Source of the DNA: Halieaceae bacterium
GTDB lineage: Bacteria; Pseudomonadota; Gammaproteobacteria; Pseudomonadales; Halieaceae
NCBI GenBank assembly: GCA_002721785.1
Contig: PBLO01000020.1
Coordinates: 1-64,000 of the forward strand
DNA: 64,000 bases
Reading direction: 5' to 3'
Below the pieces are notes generated by a model. That model did no database searches. It saw only the letters and a list, made by a program, of their open reading frames with translations, and was not told where the DNA came from. The first letter of the stretch is position 1. Each line of letters begins with the position of its first letter. Made by a program: the position numbers and the translations under genes. Shown here piece by piece: positions 53,232 to 62,914 of this stretch.

Positions 53232-54650
53232 ATGAGCGATCCGGACGCCAATAACAGCCAAACTTTGTGGGGCGGCCGCTTCAGCGAGCCGACTGACGCT
53301 TTTGTGCAACGCTTCACCGCCTCGGAGTCTTTCGATCGGCGCCTGGCAGCGTATGACATTGCTGGCTCGCGAGCGCACGCCGATATGCTCATGGCAACTG
53401 GGGTAATCACCGCAGCAGAAAATGACGATATACAGCAGGGCCTATCGGCCGTGCTTGACGAAATTGAGCGCGGCGAATTCACCTGGCAAGTTGAGCGCGA
53501 AGACGTGCATATGAACATCGAAGCACGCCTGACGGAGTTGATTGGCGACACCGGTAAGAAGCTGCATACCGGACGCTCGCGAAATGATCAGGTTGCAACG
53601 GACCTGCGCGTGTTTCTGCGCGCTGAAATCGACGCTATCGCCGCAGAACTCTCGCGTCTGCAATCGGGCGTAGTGGAACTCGCCGCGGCGCATGCCAGCA
53701 CAATCATGCCCGGCTTCACGCATCTACAGGTCGCACAGCCGGTGACCTTTGGCCACCATCTGCTCGCATGGAATGAAATGCTGGAACGCGACTATGGGCG
53801 ATTGCTCGACTGTCGCAAGCGACTCAACGTCTCACCGCTTGGCGCAGCAGCACTTGCTGGAACCACGTTCCCCATCGACCGGCAAGCGACCGCGCAGGCA
53901 CTGGGTTTTGATGCACCCACCCGTAACTCTCTCGATAGCGTCGCTGACCGCGACTTTGCCATCGAATTTTGTGCCGTCGCTGCAATGGCAATGAATCACC
54001 TGTCGCGCATCTCGGAAGAGCTGGTGTTATGGACATCAGCTCAATTCGATTTTGTGCGACTCCCGGACCGGTTTTGTACCGGCTCCTCCATCATGCCTCA
54101 GAAAAAGAACCCCGATGTGCCGGAGCTGGTTCGAGGAAAATCCGGGCGCGCGACGGGCAATCTCATCGCGCTACTGACGCTGATGAAATCGCAGCCGCTC
54201 GCCTACAACAAAGACAATCAGGAAGACAAAGAAGCGCTATTCGACACGGTGATCACCCTGCACGACTGTCTGCGTGCCTTCGCAGATATGGTGCCCGCAA
54301 TCGAAGCCAACACCGAAGCGATGCGCGGTGCGGCACTGGCGGGGTTTTCCACCGCGACAGACTTGGCGGATTATCTGGTGCGCGCTGGACTCCCTTTTCG
54401 CGATGCGCATGAAGTCGTCGGTCAAGCTGTCGCCCATTGCGTGGATGCCGGATGCGACCTCGCAGACCTCTCCCTAGAGGCGCTGCAAGGCTTCCACAGC
54501 AGCATTCAGGCCGACATTTTCGACGTGCTCACGCTTGAAGGCTCAGTCGCAGCGCGGGATCATTTCGGCGGCACAGCGCCCGAGCGTGTGCGCGCAGCGG
54601 CTGAGGCGGCCCGTGAGGCGCTGGCAAATCGCCCCGCTCACATTGAGTAA
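53232..54650 (+). CDS. argH: Argininosuccinate lyase
   Basis: A 472-residue enzyme splitting argininosuccinate to arginine and fumarate. The signature [12 protein letters not shown] is present, with [20 protein letters not shown] at the N-terminus and [15 protein letters not shown], typical of ArgH. The start ATG 53232 is preceded by GGAG at some distance. It is divergent from hemC, as in many gammaproteobacteria, and its end overlaps the convergent DUF3187 gene by 13 bases. Confidence 0.97.
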   Translation: MSDPDANNSQTLWGGRFSEPTDAFVQRFTASESFDRRLAAYDIAGSRAHADMLMATGVITAAENDDIQQGLSAVLDEIERGEFTWQVEREDVHMNIEARLTELIGDTGKKLHTGRSRNDQVATDLRVFLRAEIDAIAAELSRLQSGVVELAAAHASTIMPGFTHLQVAQPVTFGHHLLAWNEMLERDYGRLLDCRKRLNVSPLGAAALAGTTFPIDRQATAQALGFDAPTRNSLDSVADRDFAIEFCAVAAMAMNHLSRISEELVLWTSAQFDFVRLPDRFCTGSSIMPQKKNPDVPELVRGKSGRATGNLIALLTLMKSQPLAYNKDNQEDKEALFDTVITLHDCLRAFADMVPAIEANTEAMRGAALAGFSTATDLADYLVRAGLPFRDAHEVVGQAVAHCVDAGCDLADLSLEALQGFHSSIQADIFDVLTLEGSVAARDHFGGTAPERVRAAAEAAREALANRPAHIE

Positions 54651-55609
54651 CGGGCGCTCAGTAAAAAGGTGATATCGGGCGATGCCTCGACTACAGCATC
54701 CTCGCTGAACCCGACATCGATCCACCAACCGCTGGAGGATCGCCAGCGCAGCGCCATACTCACCATGCCTGCGGGCCGACTCAGCGCGTCTAAGTCGGCC
54801 GACAGCAGTGCACTGTGGGCGTCGTACTGAAATAGCGCTGACCATCGCGGAGAAAATCGCCACTCTGCTGCCAGGCCAGCAAACCAGAGCGCATGATTTT
54901 GTGTGTCATTCAGCAGCTCACTCGAGCCCGCGTAAGTGGCGCCAAGCTGGCCATGCCAGTACAGCGGCCAGCCATTCAATTGCTGCCCCGAATATCGCAG
55001 CACGGTGTAGACGTCTGTCGCACCGCTGCCCAGCCACTTGTTGGCGTCACCGGTTGGCAGTTTGACCCCAACCCCAACGGACAACTGCCCGCCATCAAGT
55101 TCCAACCATTTCCGATTCAATGCGATCTGGGCATCACCGATCCCCGAGGTAGGATGATGGAGCACTCGGTGATGACCCGGCAGCGACAGGGTGTATCGCA
55201 GATCGTTTACGGGATAGCGATCGCGGTCCGCGTTGGGCAAGCCGAATAGCGTGTGCCATTCCGTAATCAAATTATCGGTAAATCCGCCCGTGTGATGCCG
55301 CCAGGGTATCGATAGCTCTGCATCCCAACTGTCCGCCACTCGGTACCGCAACCCGATAGTCATGACATTACTTTGGCCATCGAGGAACAACGATTCGCCT
55401 TCCGAGTCTTGCACGGTGAAATGGTTGGATATGCTGCCCGCGATGTGCCAGCTGAAACCTTCCTCAAGCTCCGCGCTGCGCTGCGCGGGCAACGCTCTTA
55501 ACGTAGCAAGTGGCGATTGATTGAGCGCGGGCAGCGGTTCAGATGCGAAAACTGGTGTAATCCCGATGCAGCAAATGATGATCGCGCATCGGATGGCTGC
55601 GTTTTTAAT
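54638..55609 (-). CDS. DUF3187-family outer-membrane-type protein, probable ATT start
   Basis: A protein of about 323 residues that looks like an outer-membrane beta-barrel of the DUF3187 family ([40 protein letters not shown], and a final aromatic strand LLSARYSM). The ORF track extends it to 55903, through cyaY, giving unlikely sequence. From an ATT at 55609 it begins (M)[15 protein letters not shown] and ends a clean signal peptide at VFA-SEP. GGAG lies ten bases before the ATT, and the ATT overlaps the cyaY stop (ATTAA). No ATG, GTG or TTG gives the same signal peptide. Function is unknown. Confidence 0.75.
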   Translation of the reverse strand: MKNAAIRCAIIICCIGITPVFASEPLPALNQSPLATLRALPAQRSAELEEGFSWHIAGSISNHFTVQDSEGESLFLDGQSNVMTIGLRYRVADSWDAELSIPWRHHTGGFTDNLITEWHTLFGLPNADRDRYPVNDLRYTLSLPGHHRVLHHPTSGIGDAQIALNRKWLELDGGQLSVGVGVKLPTGDANKWLGSGATDVYTVLRYSGQQLNGWPLYWHGQLGATYAGSSELLNDTQNHALWFAGLAAEWRFSPRWSALFQYDAHSALLSADLDALSRPAGMVSMALRWRSSSGWWIDVGFSEDAVVEASPDITFLLSARYSM

Positions 55610-55931
55610 GCGACGCCCACTCCATCTGCAATCCAGTATGGCGCTCGAGCTCCTCAAGGAGAAAATCGTGGAATGATGCACCACTCTTGGTGTCTTGCCA
55701 CAGCGCTTCAGCCTCGTTCCAGGCATAGTGAAATCCACCGCCCGGAGTGGCCAACCATAGCTGCTCGGTGGGCGGCTGGCGGCTGAAGACAAACACAATG
55801 CCGTTACTAAACGTGGCGTTAATGACGCCCTCCGCACTGCGAATATCGACATCATCAGGTAACGCTTCCAGCGCGGTCTCAACCTGCTCAAAAGTCTCCT
55901 CAATCTGCTCGTAGTATCGGTTATCTGCCAT
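55605..55931 (-). CDS. cyaY: Frataxin-like iron-sulfur assembly protein
   Basis: A 108-residue CyaY. It begins ADNRYYEQIEETFEQVETALE with acidic helix 1, then a sheet with ATFSNGIVFVFSRQPPTEQLWLATPGGGFHYAW, the family's highly conserved PT-EQLWLA and aromatic GGGFHY region. It regulates IscS and supplies or senses iron during cluster assembly. The ORF track start at 55949 adds six residues; ATG 55931 is preferred. It lies opposite lptM-lysA, as in Pseudomonas, and is upstream of the DUF3187 gene. Confidence 0.95.
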   Translation of the reverse strand: MADNRYYEQIEETFEQVETALEALPDDVDIRSAEGVINATFSNGIVFVFSRQPPTEQLWLATPGGGFHYAWNEAEALWQDTKSGASFHDFLLEELERHTGLQMEWASH

Positions 55932-56026
55932 ACAGCTCTGCCTCAGCATTCAAAATAGGCGGCGCGCACGACGCGGCGCCAGCTTTCCTCAGTGCACTGT
56001 TATACTGCGCCTTTTGCCGAGGTCAA

Positions 56027-56134
56027 ATGGTGAAGGCCCTCATCGTCGTCTTTTTCTGTGCTTGTCTGACCGCCTGCGGTCAACAAGGGCCATTGCGTCC
56101 TGCGGACAGTGACGACGCAACCTCGGGCGCCTGA
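56027..56134 (+). CDS. lptM: LptM (YifL-type) small lipoprotein
   Basis: A 35-residue lipoprotein absent from the ORF track because of its length. A short signal peptide (VKALIVVFFCACLTAC) ends in the lipobox LTAC and is followed by GQQGPLRPAD, the invariant CG-x-x-GPL-x-P motif of LptM. LptM binds the LptDE lipopolysaccharide translocon and assists its oxidative maturation. GAGG precedes ATG 56027. The stop overlaps the lysA ATG (TGATG). The position between cyaY and lysA is conserved. Confidence 0.9.
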   Translation: MVKALIVVFFCACLTACGQQGPLRPADSDDATSGA

Positions 56135-57387
56135 TGAGCAGCTTCTCCCACATCGGCGGTGTTCTCCACTGCGAGGGTCTCTCACTTGAGACTATCGCGA
56201 GTGACTACGGCACGCCGACTTACGTGTACTCACGGGCCGACATCGAGGCGGCTTTTTTAGCGTACCAGCGCGCGCTTCAGGATCGAGCTCATCTGATTTG
56301 CTACGCGGTAAAGGCTAACTCCAACCTCGCGGTTCTGAACCTCCTCGCCCGATTGGGATCCGGCTTCGATGTGGTGTCGCTCGGGGAACTCGAACGTGTC
56401 GTCGCTGCAGGCGGCGACCCTGCCAAGGTCGTGTTTTCGGGTGTCGGCAAAACCGCCACGGAAATGCAGCGCGGCCTGGAACTTGGCATCAAATGCTTCA
56501 ACATCGAGTCCGAACCGGAGCTGCAATTGCTAGCGGAAGTCGCGCACGACGCCGGCTGCGCCGCACCCGTCTCGATTCGGGTTAATCCAGACGTCGACGC
56601 CGGTACCCACCCCTACATTTCCACGGGCTTGCGCGAGAATAAGTTTGGTGTGGACGTAGACACGGCAAGACGTCTGTATCAGCAAGCCGCAGACACACGT
56701 TCGCTGGAGCCGGTGGGTATTGACTGTCACATCGGCAGCCAAATTGTCGATATTGAGCCCTTTCTGGCCTCCTTGGATTGCCTGCTCAGCCTGACCGATG
56801 AACTCCAGCAAGAGGGCATTACCCTTCACCACCTGGATATTGGCGGCGGGCTGGGCGTGCCGTATGAAGCGCAGGCACCCTCCATTGAAGAATACATTGC
56901 AGCTTTGTCGGACCGACTCGGGGATCGCAACTTGGATTTATTGCTAGAGCCCGGCCGGTCTATCGTGGCGATGGCCGGCGCACTGATCACGCGAGTGGAG
57001 TACCTCAAGCCCAACGATATTCGGCAATTCGCTATTGTCGACGCTGCCATGAACGACCTACTCCGCCCGTCACTTTACGGCGCCTGGCAAGATATCCAGC
57101 CTGTCCGTCATCGCGACGGCGAGGTACAACGCTGGGACATCGTCGGCCCGGTCTGCGAGACAGGTGACTTTCTGGGGAAAGAGCGCGCGCTGTGCCTGTC
57201 ACAGGGCGATCTACTCGCCGTTATGGGCGCGGGCGCCTACGGCTTCAGTATGGCGTCGAACTACAACAGCCGCCCTCGACCGGCGGAGATACTGGTCACG
57301 TATGACAGCGCCCACGTCATCGGCAAACGCGAAACGCTGTCAGATCTTTGGCAGCGAGAAGCAGTTCTGAACGGGAGTAACGCATGA
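56134..57387 (+). CDS. lysA: Diaminopimelate decarboxylase
   Basis: A 417-residue PLP enzyme making lysine from meso-diaminopimelate. The cofactor lysine is in CYAVKANSN; HIGSQI, ETGDFLGK and GAYGFSMASNYNSRPRP are also present. It overlaps lptM and dapF by a few bases at each end, giving a tight lptM-lysA-dapF unit. Confidence 0.97.
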   Translation: MSSFSHIGGVLHCEGLSLETIASDYGTPTYVYSRADIEAAFLAYQRALQDRAHLICYAVKANSNLAVLNLLARLGSGFDVVSLGELERVVAAGGDPAKVVFSGVGKTATEMQRGLELGIKCFNIESEPELQLLAEVAHDAGCAAPVSIRVNPDVDAGTHPYISTGLRENKFGVDVDTARRLYQQAADTRSLEPVGIDCHIGSQIVDIEPFLASLDCLLSLTDELQQEGITLHHLDIGGGLGVPYEAQAPSIEEYIAALSDRLGDRNLDLLLEPGRSIVAMAGALITRVEYLKPNDIRQFAIVDAAMNDLLRPSLYGAWQDIQPVRHRDGEVQRWDIVGPVCETGDFLGKERALCLSQGDLLAVMGAGAYGFSMASNYNSRPRPAEILVTYDSAHVIGKRETLSDLWQREAVLNGSNA

Positions 57388-58220
57388 AGCTCGCCTTCAC
57401 CAAAATGCAGGGTGCAGGCAACGACTTCGTGGTCATTGATGGCGTCACCCAAGCGGTTGATCTGAATGCAGCGCAATTGAGGCGCCTGGCCGACCGACGG
57501 CGGGGCATTGGATGCGACCAAATTCTTATGGTTACGCCACCCGACAGCCCAGACGCCGACTTCCGGTATCACGTTTTTAACGCTGATGGATCACGCGCCG
57601 GACAGTGCGGCAATGGTGCCCGCTGCGTGGGGCGTTTTTTGAGAGAAAAACGTCTGACTCGGCAGCGTGACATTTTGCTGCTCACAGACGACGACTCTCT
57701 GGCGCTCACATTAACCGAAGACGGGCGAGTCTTTGCCGGGCTGGGCGCGCCACGATTCGCGCCGGCGGATATTCCCTTCGAGGCAGAAGACACTCAGGAT
57801 CACTACAGCATCGAGGTTCAGGGGCAATCGCTATCAATCGGGGCGGTCTCAATGGGCAATCCCCATGCGATCCTCATGGTCGACAATTGCGACGCAGCGC
57901 CGGTCTCTTCGCTCGGGCCGCTTCTCGAGGCCCACACACGATTCCCCGAACGGGTTAATGTTGGCTTCATGCAGATCCAGTCCCGAAACGAGGTGAAGTT
58001 GCGAGTCTATGAGAGAGGTGTGGGCGAGACCGATGCCTGCGGTTCCGGTGCCTGCGCCGCGGCGGTACATGGCATCAAACTGGGACTGCTCGACGAGGAG
58101 GTCGCCGTGAACCTGCCGGGCGGCAAGCTGCGCGTCTCGTGGCGATCTGGCGACGACCGGGTATGGCTGGGTGGACCCACTGCGACCGTCTTCCACGGCA
58201 CCATGACATTGAAAGGCTAA
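57384..58220 (+). CDS. dapF: Diaminopimelate epimerase
   Basis: A 278-residue enzyme converting LL- to meso-diaminopimelate for lysine and peptidoglycan. Both catalytic cysteines are seen, in CGNGARC and DACGSGACAAA, and MQGAGNDFVVIDG opens the protein. Its ATG overlaps the lysA stop (ATGA). DUF484 follows after seven bases. Confidence 0.97.
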   Translation: MKLAFTKMQGAGNDFVVIDGVTQAVDLNAAQLRRLADRRRGIGCDQILMVTPPDSPDADFRYHVFNADGSRAGQCGNGARCVGRFLREKRLTRQRDILLLTDDDSLALTLTEDGRVFAGLGAPRFAPADIPFEAEDTQDHYSIEVQGQSLSIGAVSMGNPHAILMVDNCDAAPVSSLGPLLEAHTRFPERVNVGFMQIQSRNEVKLRVYERGVGETDACGSGACAAAVHGIKLGLLDEEVAVNLPGGKLRVSWRSGDDRVWLGGPTATVFHGTMTLKG

Positions 58221-58227
58221 GTTCATC

Positions 58228-58854
58228 ATGGCAAACGACATAGATCCCCAGGACGTCGAGGCGTTCCTCCATGCGCACCCCAATTTCCTTCAAGATCGCC
58301 CGGGCCTTCTCGCCGTTTTGAACCTCCCCCATGGTGGTGAAGGTGCCGTCTCCCTCGTCGAGCGACAGGTCAGCGTTCTGCGCGAGCGCAATATCGCCTC
58401 GAGGCAGAAACTCAATGCACTGTCCGAACTAGGACAAGAAAACGACCGCCTGCTTGAAGCCACGCGCAAATCAATTCTGGCGCTACTTGGTGCAGCGGAC
58501 CGCGACGCGCTCGTTCGCATCTGGATGGAGCAGCTCCGCGATACGTTCCAGGCGGAGGCAGGTAACTTGGTCTGGATGGACAGTGATTCGGAAGCGGCTT
58601 CTGTCGCGCAGAAACTCACTCTGCAGGGTGACAGTTTCTCCGGCGTGTTGCGGCCCGAGGAAATGGCAATACTGTTCAGTACCGAAGCAGTCGAAGGTTC
58701 AGCGGCGTTGTCGCCGATTCACGTAGCAGAGGACATTATCGGGGTACTGGCTGTGGGGTCCCACGATTCACAGCGCTATCAGCCAGAGGATGGCACCCTG
58801 TTTCTCGACTACCTTGCAGAGGTAATCGGTCAGCTCCCCGCGAGCCTGTCCTAG
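58228..58854 (+). CDS. DUF484-family protein
   Basis: A 208-residue protein with the family pattern: DPQDVEAFLHAHPNFLQDRPGLLAVLNLPHG at the start, a coiled-coil segment (VSVLRERNIASRQKLNALSELGQEN), and a GAF-like C-terminal domain (IGVLAVGSHDSQRYQPEDGTLFLDYLAEVIGQL). It is conserved next to dapF. Usually xerC follows; here a HAD-family gene comes next, with 55 bases between. Function is unproven. Confidence 0.92.
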   Translation: MANDIDPQDVEAFLHAHPNFLQDRPGLLAVLNLPHGGEGAVSLVERQVSVLRERNIASRQKLNALSELGQENDRLLEATRKSILALLGAADRDALVRIWMEQLRDTFQAEAGNLVWMDSDSEAASVAQKLTLQGDSFSGVLRPEEMAILFSTEAVEGSAALSPIHVAEDIIGVLAVGSHDSQRYQPEDGTLFLDYLAEVIGQLPASLS

Positions 58855-58909
58855 CGCGCTGGGCGGCAAACACATCAGGCGAGCGCATCACGCGAACATC
58901 TTTGAATCC

Positions 58910-59623
58910 ATGAATTCAGCGCCACGACTTATCACCTTTGATCTCGATGACACACTCTGGGATGTGCGGCCTGCACTGCAGGCGGCGGAGCAGGCCCAAT
59001 GGTCATTTCTGGCAAGTCGCTTTCCAGACCTTCATCTCGACTCCACGCCACGGGAGACGCTCGACACCATCCGGCGGACAGTGCTGAAGAAAGAGCCCGC
59101 GCTGGCGCATCGCATCAGTTTGTTCCGGGAGCGATTCATTGACGCGCTACTGCAGAGTCACGGCGTGGCACCCGATGCAGCAGCCGTCGCTGCCTCGGAA
59201 GCTTTTGCGGCATTTCTGTCGCAGCGTCATGCCGTGACCCTTTTTGACGACGCTGCAACCGTTTTACAGGCGCTAAAGCGGCAATATCGAATCGGCGCCA
59301 TCACCAATGGCAATGCGGATGTCTACCAAACGCCCATCGGGCACCTGTTCGACCACGCATGGCGCGCGGAAGAGTTTGGTATCAGCAAACCAGATCCAGC
59401 CCTGTTCCAACACGCATTTACCGATGCCGGCGTCACCGCTGCAGAAGTGATCCACGTGGGTGATTGTCATCAGAATGATGTCGGTGGTGCGGTCGCAGCG
59501 GGTGCGACGGCCATTTGGTTCAACCCAGAGGGCGGCGAAAGCGCAGTCGCTGCCAGCGTCGTGCGGAATTTAGCTGAGTTGCCTGCGGCGATCGCGCAGC
59601 TTGAAAGGCACAGCGCGGAATAA
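58910..59623 (+). CDS. HAD-superfamily hydrolase (YigB-like)
   Basis: A 237-residue HAD phosphatase. Motif I is TFDLDDTLWDV, motif II AITNGNADV, and the motif III/IV region IHVGDCHQNDVGGAVAAGATAIWF. YigB-type members dephosphorylate FMN and other small phosphates, and this is the usual gene after xerC in this neighbourhood. The ribosome site is weak. It is convergent with a P-II gene six bases away. Confidence 0.88.
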   Translation: MNSAPRLITFDLDDTLWDVRPALQAAEQAQWSFLASRFPDLHLDSTPRETLDTIRRTVLKKEPALAHRISLFRERFIDALLQSHGVAPDAAAVAASEAFAAFLSQRHAVTLFDDAATVLQALKRQYRIGAITNGNADVYQTPIGHLFDHAWRAEEFGISKPDPALFQHAFTDAGVTAAEVIHVGDCHQNDVGGAVAAGATAIWFNPEGGESAVAASVVRNLAELPAAIAQLERHSAE

Positions 59624-59629
59624 AAGGCC

Positions 59630-60477
<848 letters not shown>

Positions 60478-60490
60478 GAGGACAGGGTAA

Positions 60491-61729
60491 TTACTTCGCT
60501 CCGGCGAACTCCGGATAGGCTTCCATACCGCATTCGCTGACATCGACTCCCTCGTACTCTTCTTCTTCCGAAACCCGCAGTCCGAGGACCAGCTTGATCA
60601 CGAAGAAGGCAATGAACGAGGCGACGAAGACCCAGCCAAAAATGGTCAGGGCACCAATGATCTGGCCGGAGAAGCTAGACCCATCGTTTGTGACCGGAAC
60701 CAGCAGCAGACCGAGCAGACCGACCACCCCGTGCACAGAGATTGCACCAACCGGGTCATCGATCTTGAGTTTGTCGAGGGTCGTGATCGAGAAGACCACC
60801 AGCACACCACCCAGCGCACCGAAAATTGTGGCTTGAAGGGCAGAAGGTGTATCGGGACCTGCAGTGATCGCAACCAGACCCGCCAGACATCCGTTGAGTG
60901 CCATGGTCAAATCCGCCTTGCCAAACAGCAGCTTGGCGACGATCAGCGCGCCAATACAACCACCCGCCGCGGCGAGGTTGGTATTCATAAAGACCACCGC
61001 TACCGCGTTAGCTGAATCGACAGACGCCGTTGCCAGCACAGAGCCACCGTTAAAGCCAAACCAGCCCAACCAGAGAATGAATGTACCAAGGGTTGCCAAA
61101 GGCAGGTTCGCGCCGGGGATGGCGTTGACCTCGCCGTTCGGGCCGTACTTGCCCTTGCGAGCGCCAACCAGAATGACACCGGCCATGGCTGCCGCTGCAC
61201 CCGCCATGTGCACGATGCCGCTACCGGCGAAGTCGAGAAAGCCCAGATCGCCGAGCGTGTACATGCCAAATACTGGGTTACCGCCCCAGGTCCAGCTACC
61301 CTCGAGCGGGTAGATAAAGCCGGTCATCACCACCGCAAAAGCGAGGAAAGCAAACAGCTTCATGCGCTCCGCGACAGCGCCAGAGACAATGGACATCGCC
61401 GTGGCGACAAACACGACCTGGAAGAAGAAGTCCGCCGACGGCGCATAAGTGGCGTTTTCCTCACCGCCTTCAACGGCACCCGAGCCTGTGATCGTGCTAA
61501 GGAAAATATCGCCGCCATACATGATGCTGTAGCCCACCACCATATACATGATGCACGCCACGGCAAACAACGTAACGTTCTTAGTCAGAATCTCGACCGT
61601 GTTTTTCGACCGGACCAACCCCGCCTCGAGCATGGCAAAACCAGCGGCCATCCACATGACCAGTGCGCCACAGACGAGGAAGTAGAAAGTGTCCAGCGCG
61701 TACTGCAACTGAAAAATATCGTATTCCAT
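60491..61729 (-). CDS. amtB: Ammonium transporter
   Basis: A 412-residue Amt/MEP/Rh channel with eleven expected spans. The twin conserved histidines appear in GSGIVHMAGAAAAMAG and SVHGVVGLLGLLL, with FNGGSVL between. It moves ammonium into the cell and is blocked by GlnK. The ORF track start at 61744 adds five residues; ATG 61729 has GGAG upstream. No signal peptide as long as in E. coli AmtB is seen. glnK lies 24 bases upstream in the same operon, behind a sigma-54 promoter. Confidence 0.97.
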   Translation of the reverse strand: MEYDIFQLQYALDTFYFLVCGALVMWMAAGFAMLEAGLVRSKNTVEILTKNVTLFAVACIMYMVVGYSIMYGGDIFLSTITGSGAVEGGEENATYAPSADFFFQVVFVATAMSIVSGAVAERMKLFAFLAFAVVMTGFIYPLEGSWTWGGNPVFGMYTLGDLGFLDFAGSGIVHMAGAAAAMAGVILVGARKGKYGPNGEVNAIPGANLPLATLGTFILWLGWFGFNGGSVLATASVDSANAVAVVFMNTNLAAAGGCIGALIVAKLLFGKADLTMALNGCLAGLVAITAGPDTPSALQATIFGALGGVLVVFSITTLDKLKIDDPVGAISVHGVVGLLGLLLVPVTNDGSSFSGQIIGALTIFGWVFVASFIAFFVIKLVLGLRVSEEEEYEGVDVSECGMEAYPEFAGAK

Positions 61730-61753
61730 GAGTATTTTCTCCAAGGCTCAGAA

Positions 61754-62161
<408 letters not shown>

Positions 62162-62216
62162 CTAGTTCGTTCGGCGAGATTCCCCGCAACGCTTTCACTG
62201 TCTCCGCTATTCCCTT

Positions 62217-62232
62217 TGCCAAGCTCGCGCCA
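62217..62232 (-). promoter_or_regulatory. Sigma-54 promoter of glnK-amtB
   Basis: On the minus strand, TGGCGC-N5-TGGCA keeps the invariant GG and GC at the right distance (consensus TGGCAC-N5-TTGCA). The start site would be near 62206, about 115 bases before glnK. Confidence 0.75.
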
Positions 62233-62320
62233 AATTGCTGATATACCAATAAAAACAGTTAGTTATGGTCGTTCATAAGATTCTGGAAGGCTTCGTCAAC
62301 TCGTAGCTTCGTATCAGTTT

Positions 62321-62357
62321 GCACCATTCGAGTGCGGCATACGCACCACTTTTGGCG
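62321..62357 (-). promoter_or_regulatory. Two tandem NtrC-type sites
   Basis: GCACCATTCGAGTGC (62321-62335) fits GCAC-N7-GTGC exactly. A weaker site, GCACCACTTTTGGCG (62343-62357), follows with centres 22 bases apart, two helical turns. They lie about 115-150 bases upstream of the predicted sigma-54 start, a normal enhancer distance. Confidence 0.65.
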
Positions 62358-62432
62358 GGATTTGCGCTGTCAGTGGGACGGTCGGTACGCTACATTGCGG
62401 AGTGATTAGGAAAAGGAAGCACAGCACGCATC

Positions 62433-62702
62433 ATGAGCGATCGATCATCAAACGCCGGCAGCGCAAGCGCATTTTTCGACCGATTAAAGGGCGGCCCCGA
62501 ACCCGTTCTGGAACAGCTCGACCGCAATGCAAAAAGCCTAATGCAGTCGGCCCTGACGCGACTCGATGTCGTCAGCCGCGAAGAATTCGACGCGCAAACC
62601 GCAGTCCTCAAACGGACCCGGGAGCGTTTGGAGGCACTGGAAAAGCAATTAGCTGAACTGGATGAAAGTCTTCAACCCCAAATAGATAAAGAGACCGACT
62701 GA
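62433..62702 (+). CDS. ubiK: Ubiquinone synthesis accessory factor UbiK (YqiC/BMFP)
   Basis: An 89-residue protein with an amphipathic N-terminus (SASAFFDRLKGG) and a C-terminal trimer-type coiled coil (EEFDAQTAVLKRTRERLEALEKQLAEL). UbiK works with UbiJ in a ubiquinone synthesis complex; membrane-fusogenic activity is also reported for the family. It is divergent from glnK and precedes yifB, as in many gammaproteobacteria. The ribosome site is modest. Confidence 0.9.
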   Translation: MSDRSSNAGSASAFFDRLKGGPEPVLEQLDRNAKSLMQSALTRLDVVSREEFDAQTAVLKRTRERLEALEKQLAELDESLQPQIDKETD

Positions 62703-62761
62703 GCACCGCGTAGAACGACTGGGCGCCGCGGATTATGACCAGGCACCGCGGATAATTCCTG
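62703..62761. repeat. Three copies of a 20-bp repeat
   Basis: GCACCGCG, GCGCCGCGGATTAT and GCACCGCGGATAAT begin at 62703, 62723 and 62743, exactly 20 bases apart, starting in the ubiK stop region. The last two copies share 12 of the first 14 bases. Confidence 0.6.
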
Positions 62762-62914
62762 AGCAGCTCGGGACTCGAGCCCCAGCCCGGCACAACACTG
62801 CGAGCTTTTCAGCCTAGCGAGAATGGACCCCGGCTGAATCGCTCTCAAGAAAGCCATACAACGCTGGCAACGTCCTTATAAGCTGAGCCAGCAAATTATG
62901 ATCAAGGATGATCT

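Noticed and set aside
54638-55903. 421-residue version of the DUF3187 gene
   Set aside because: The first 98 residues are a frame-shifted reading of cyaY; the signal peptide starts at 55609.
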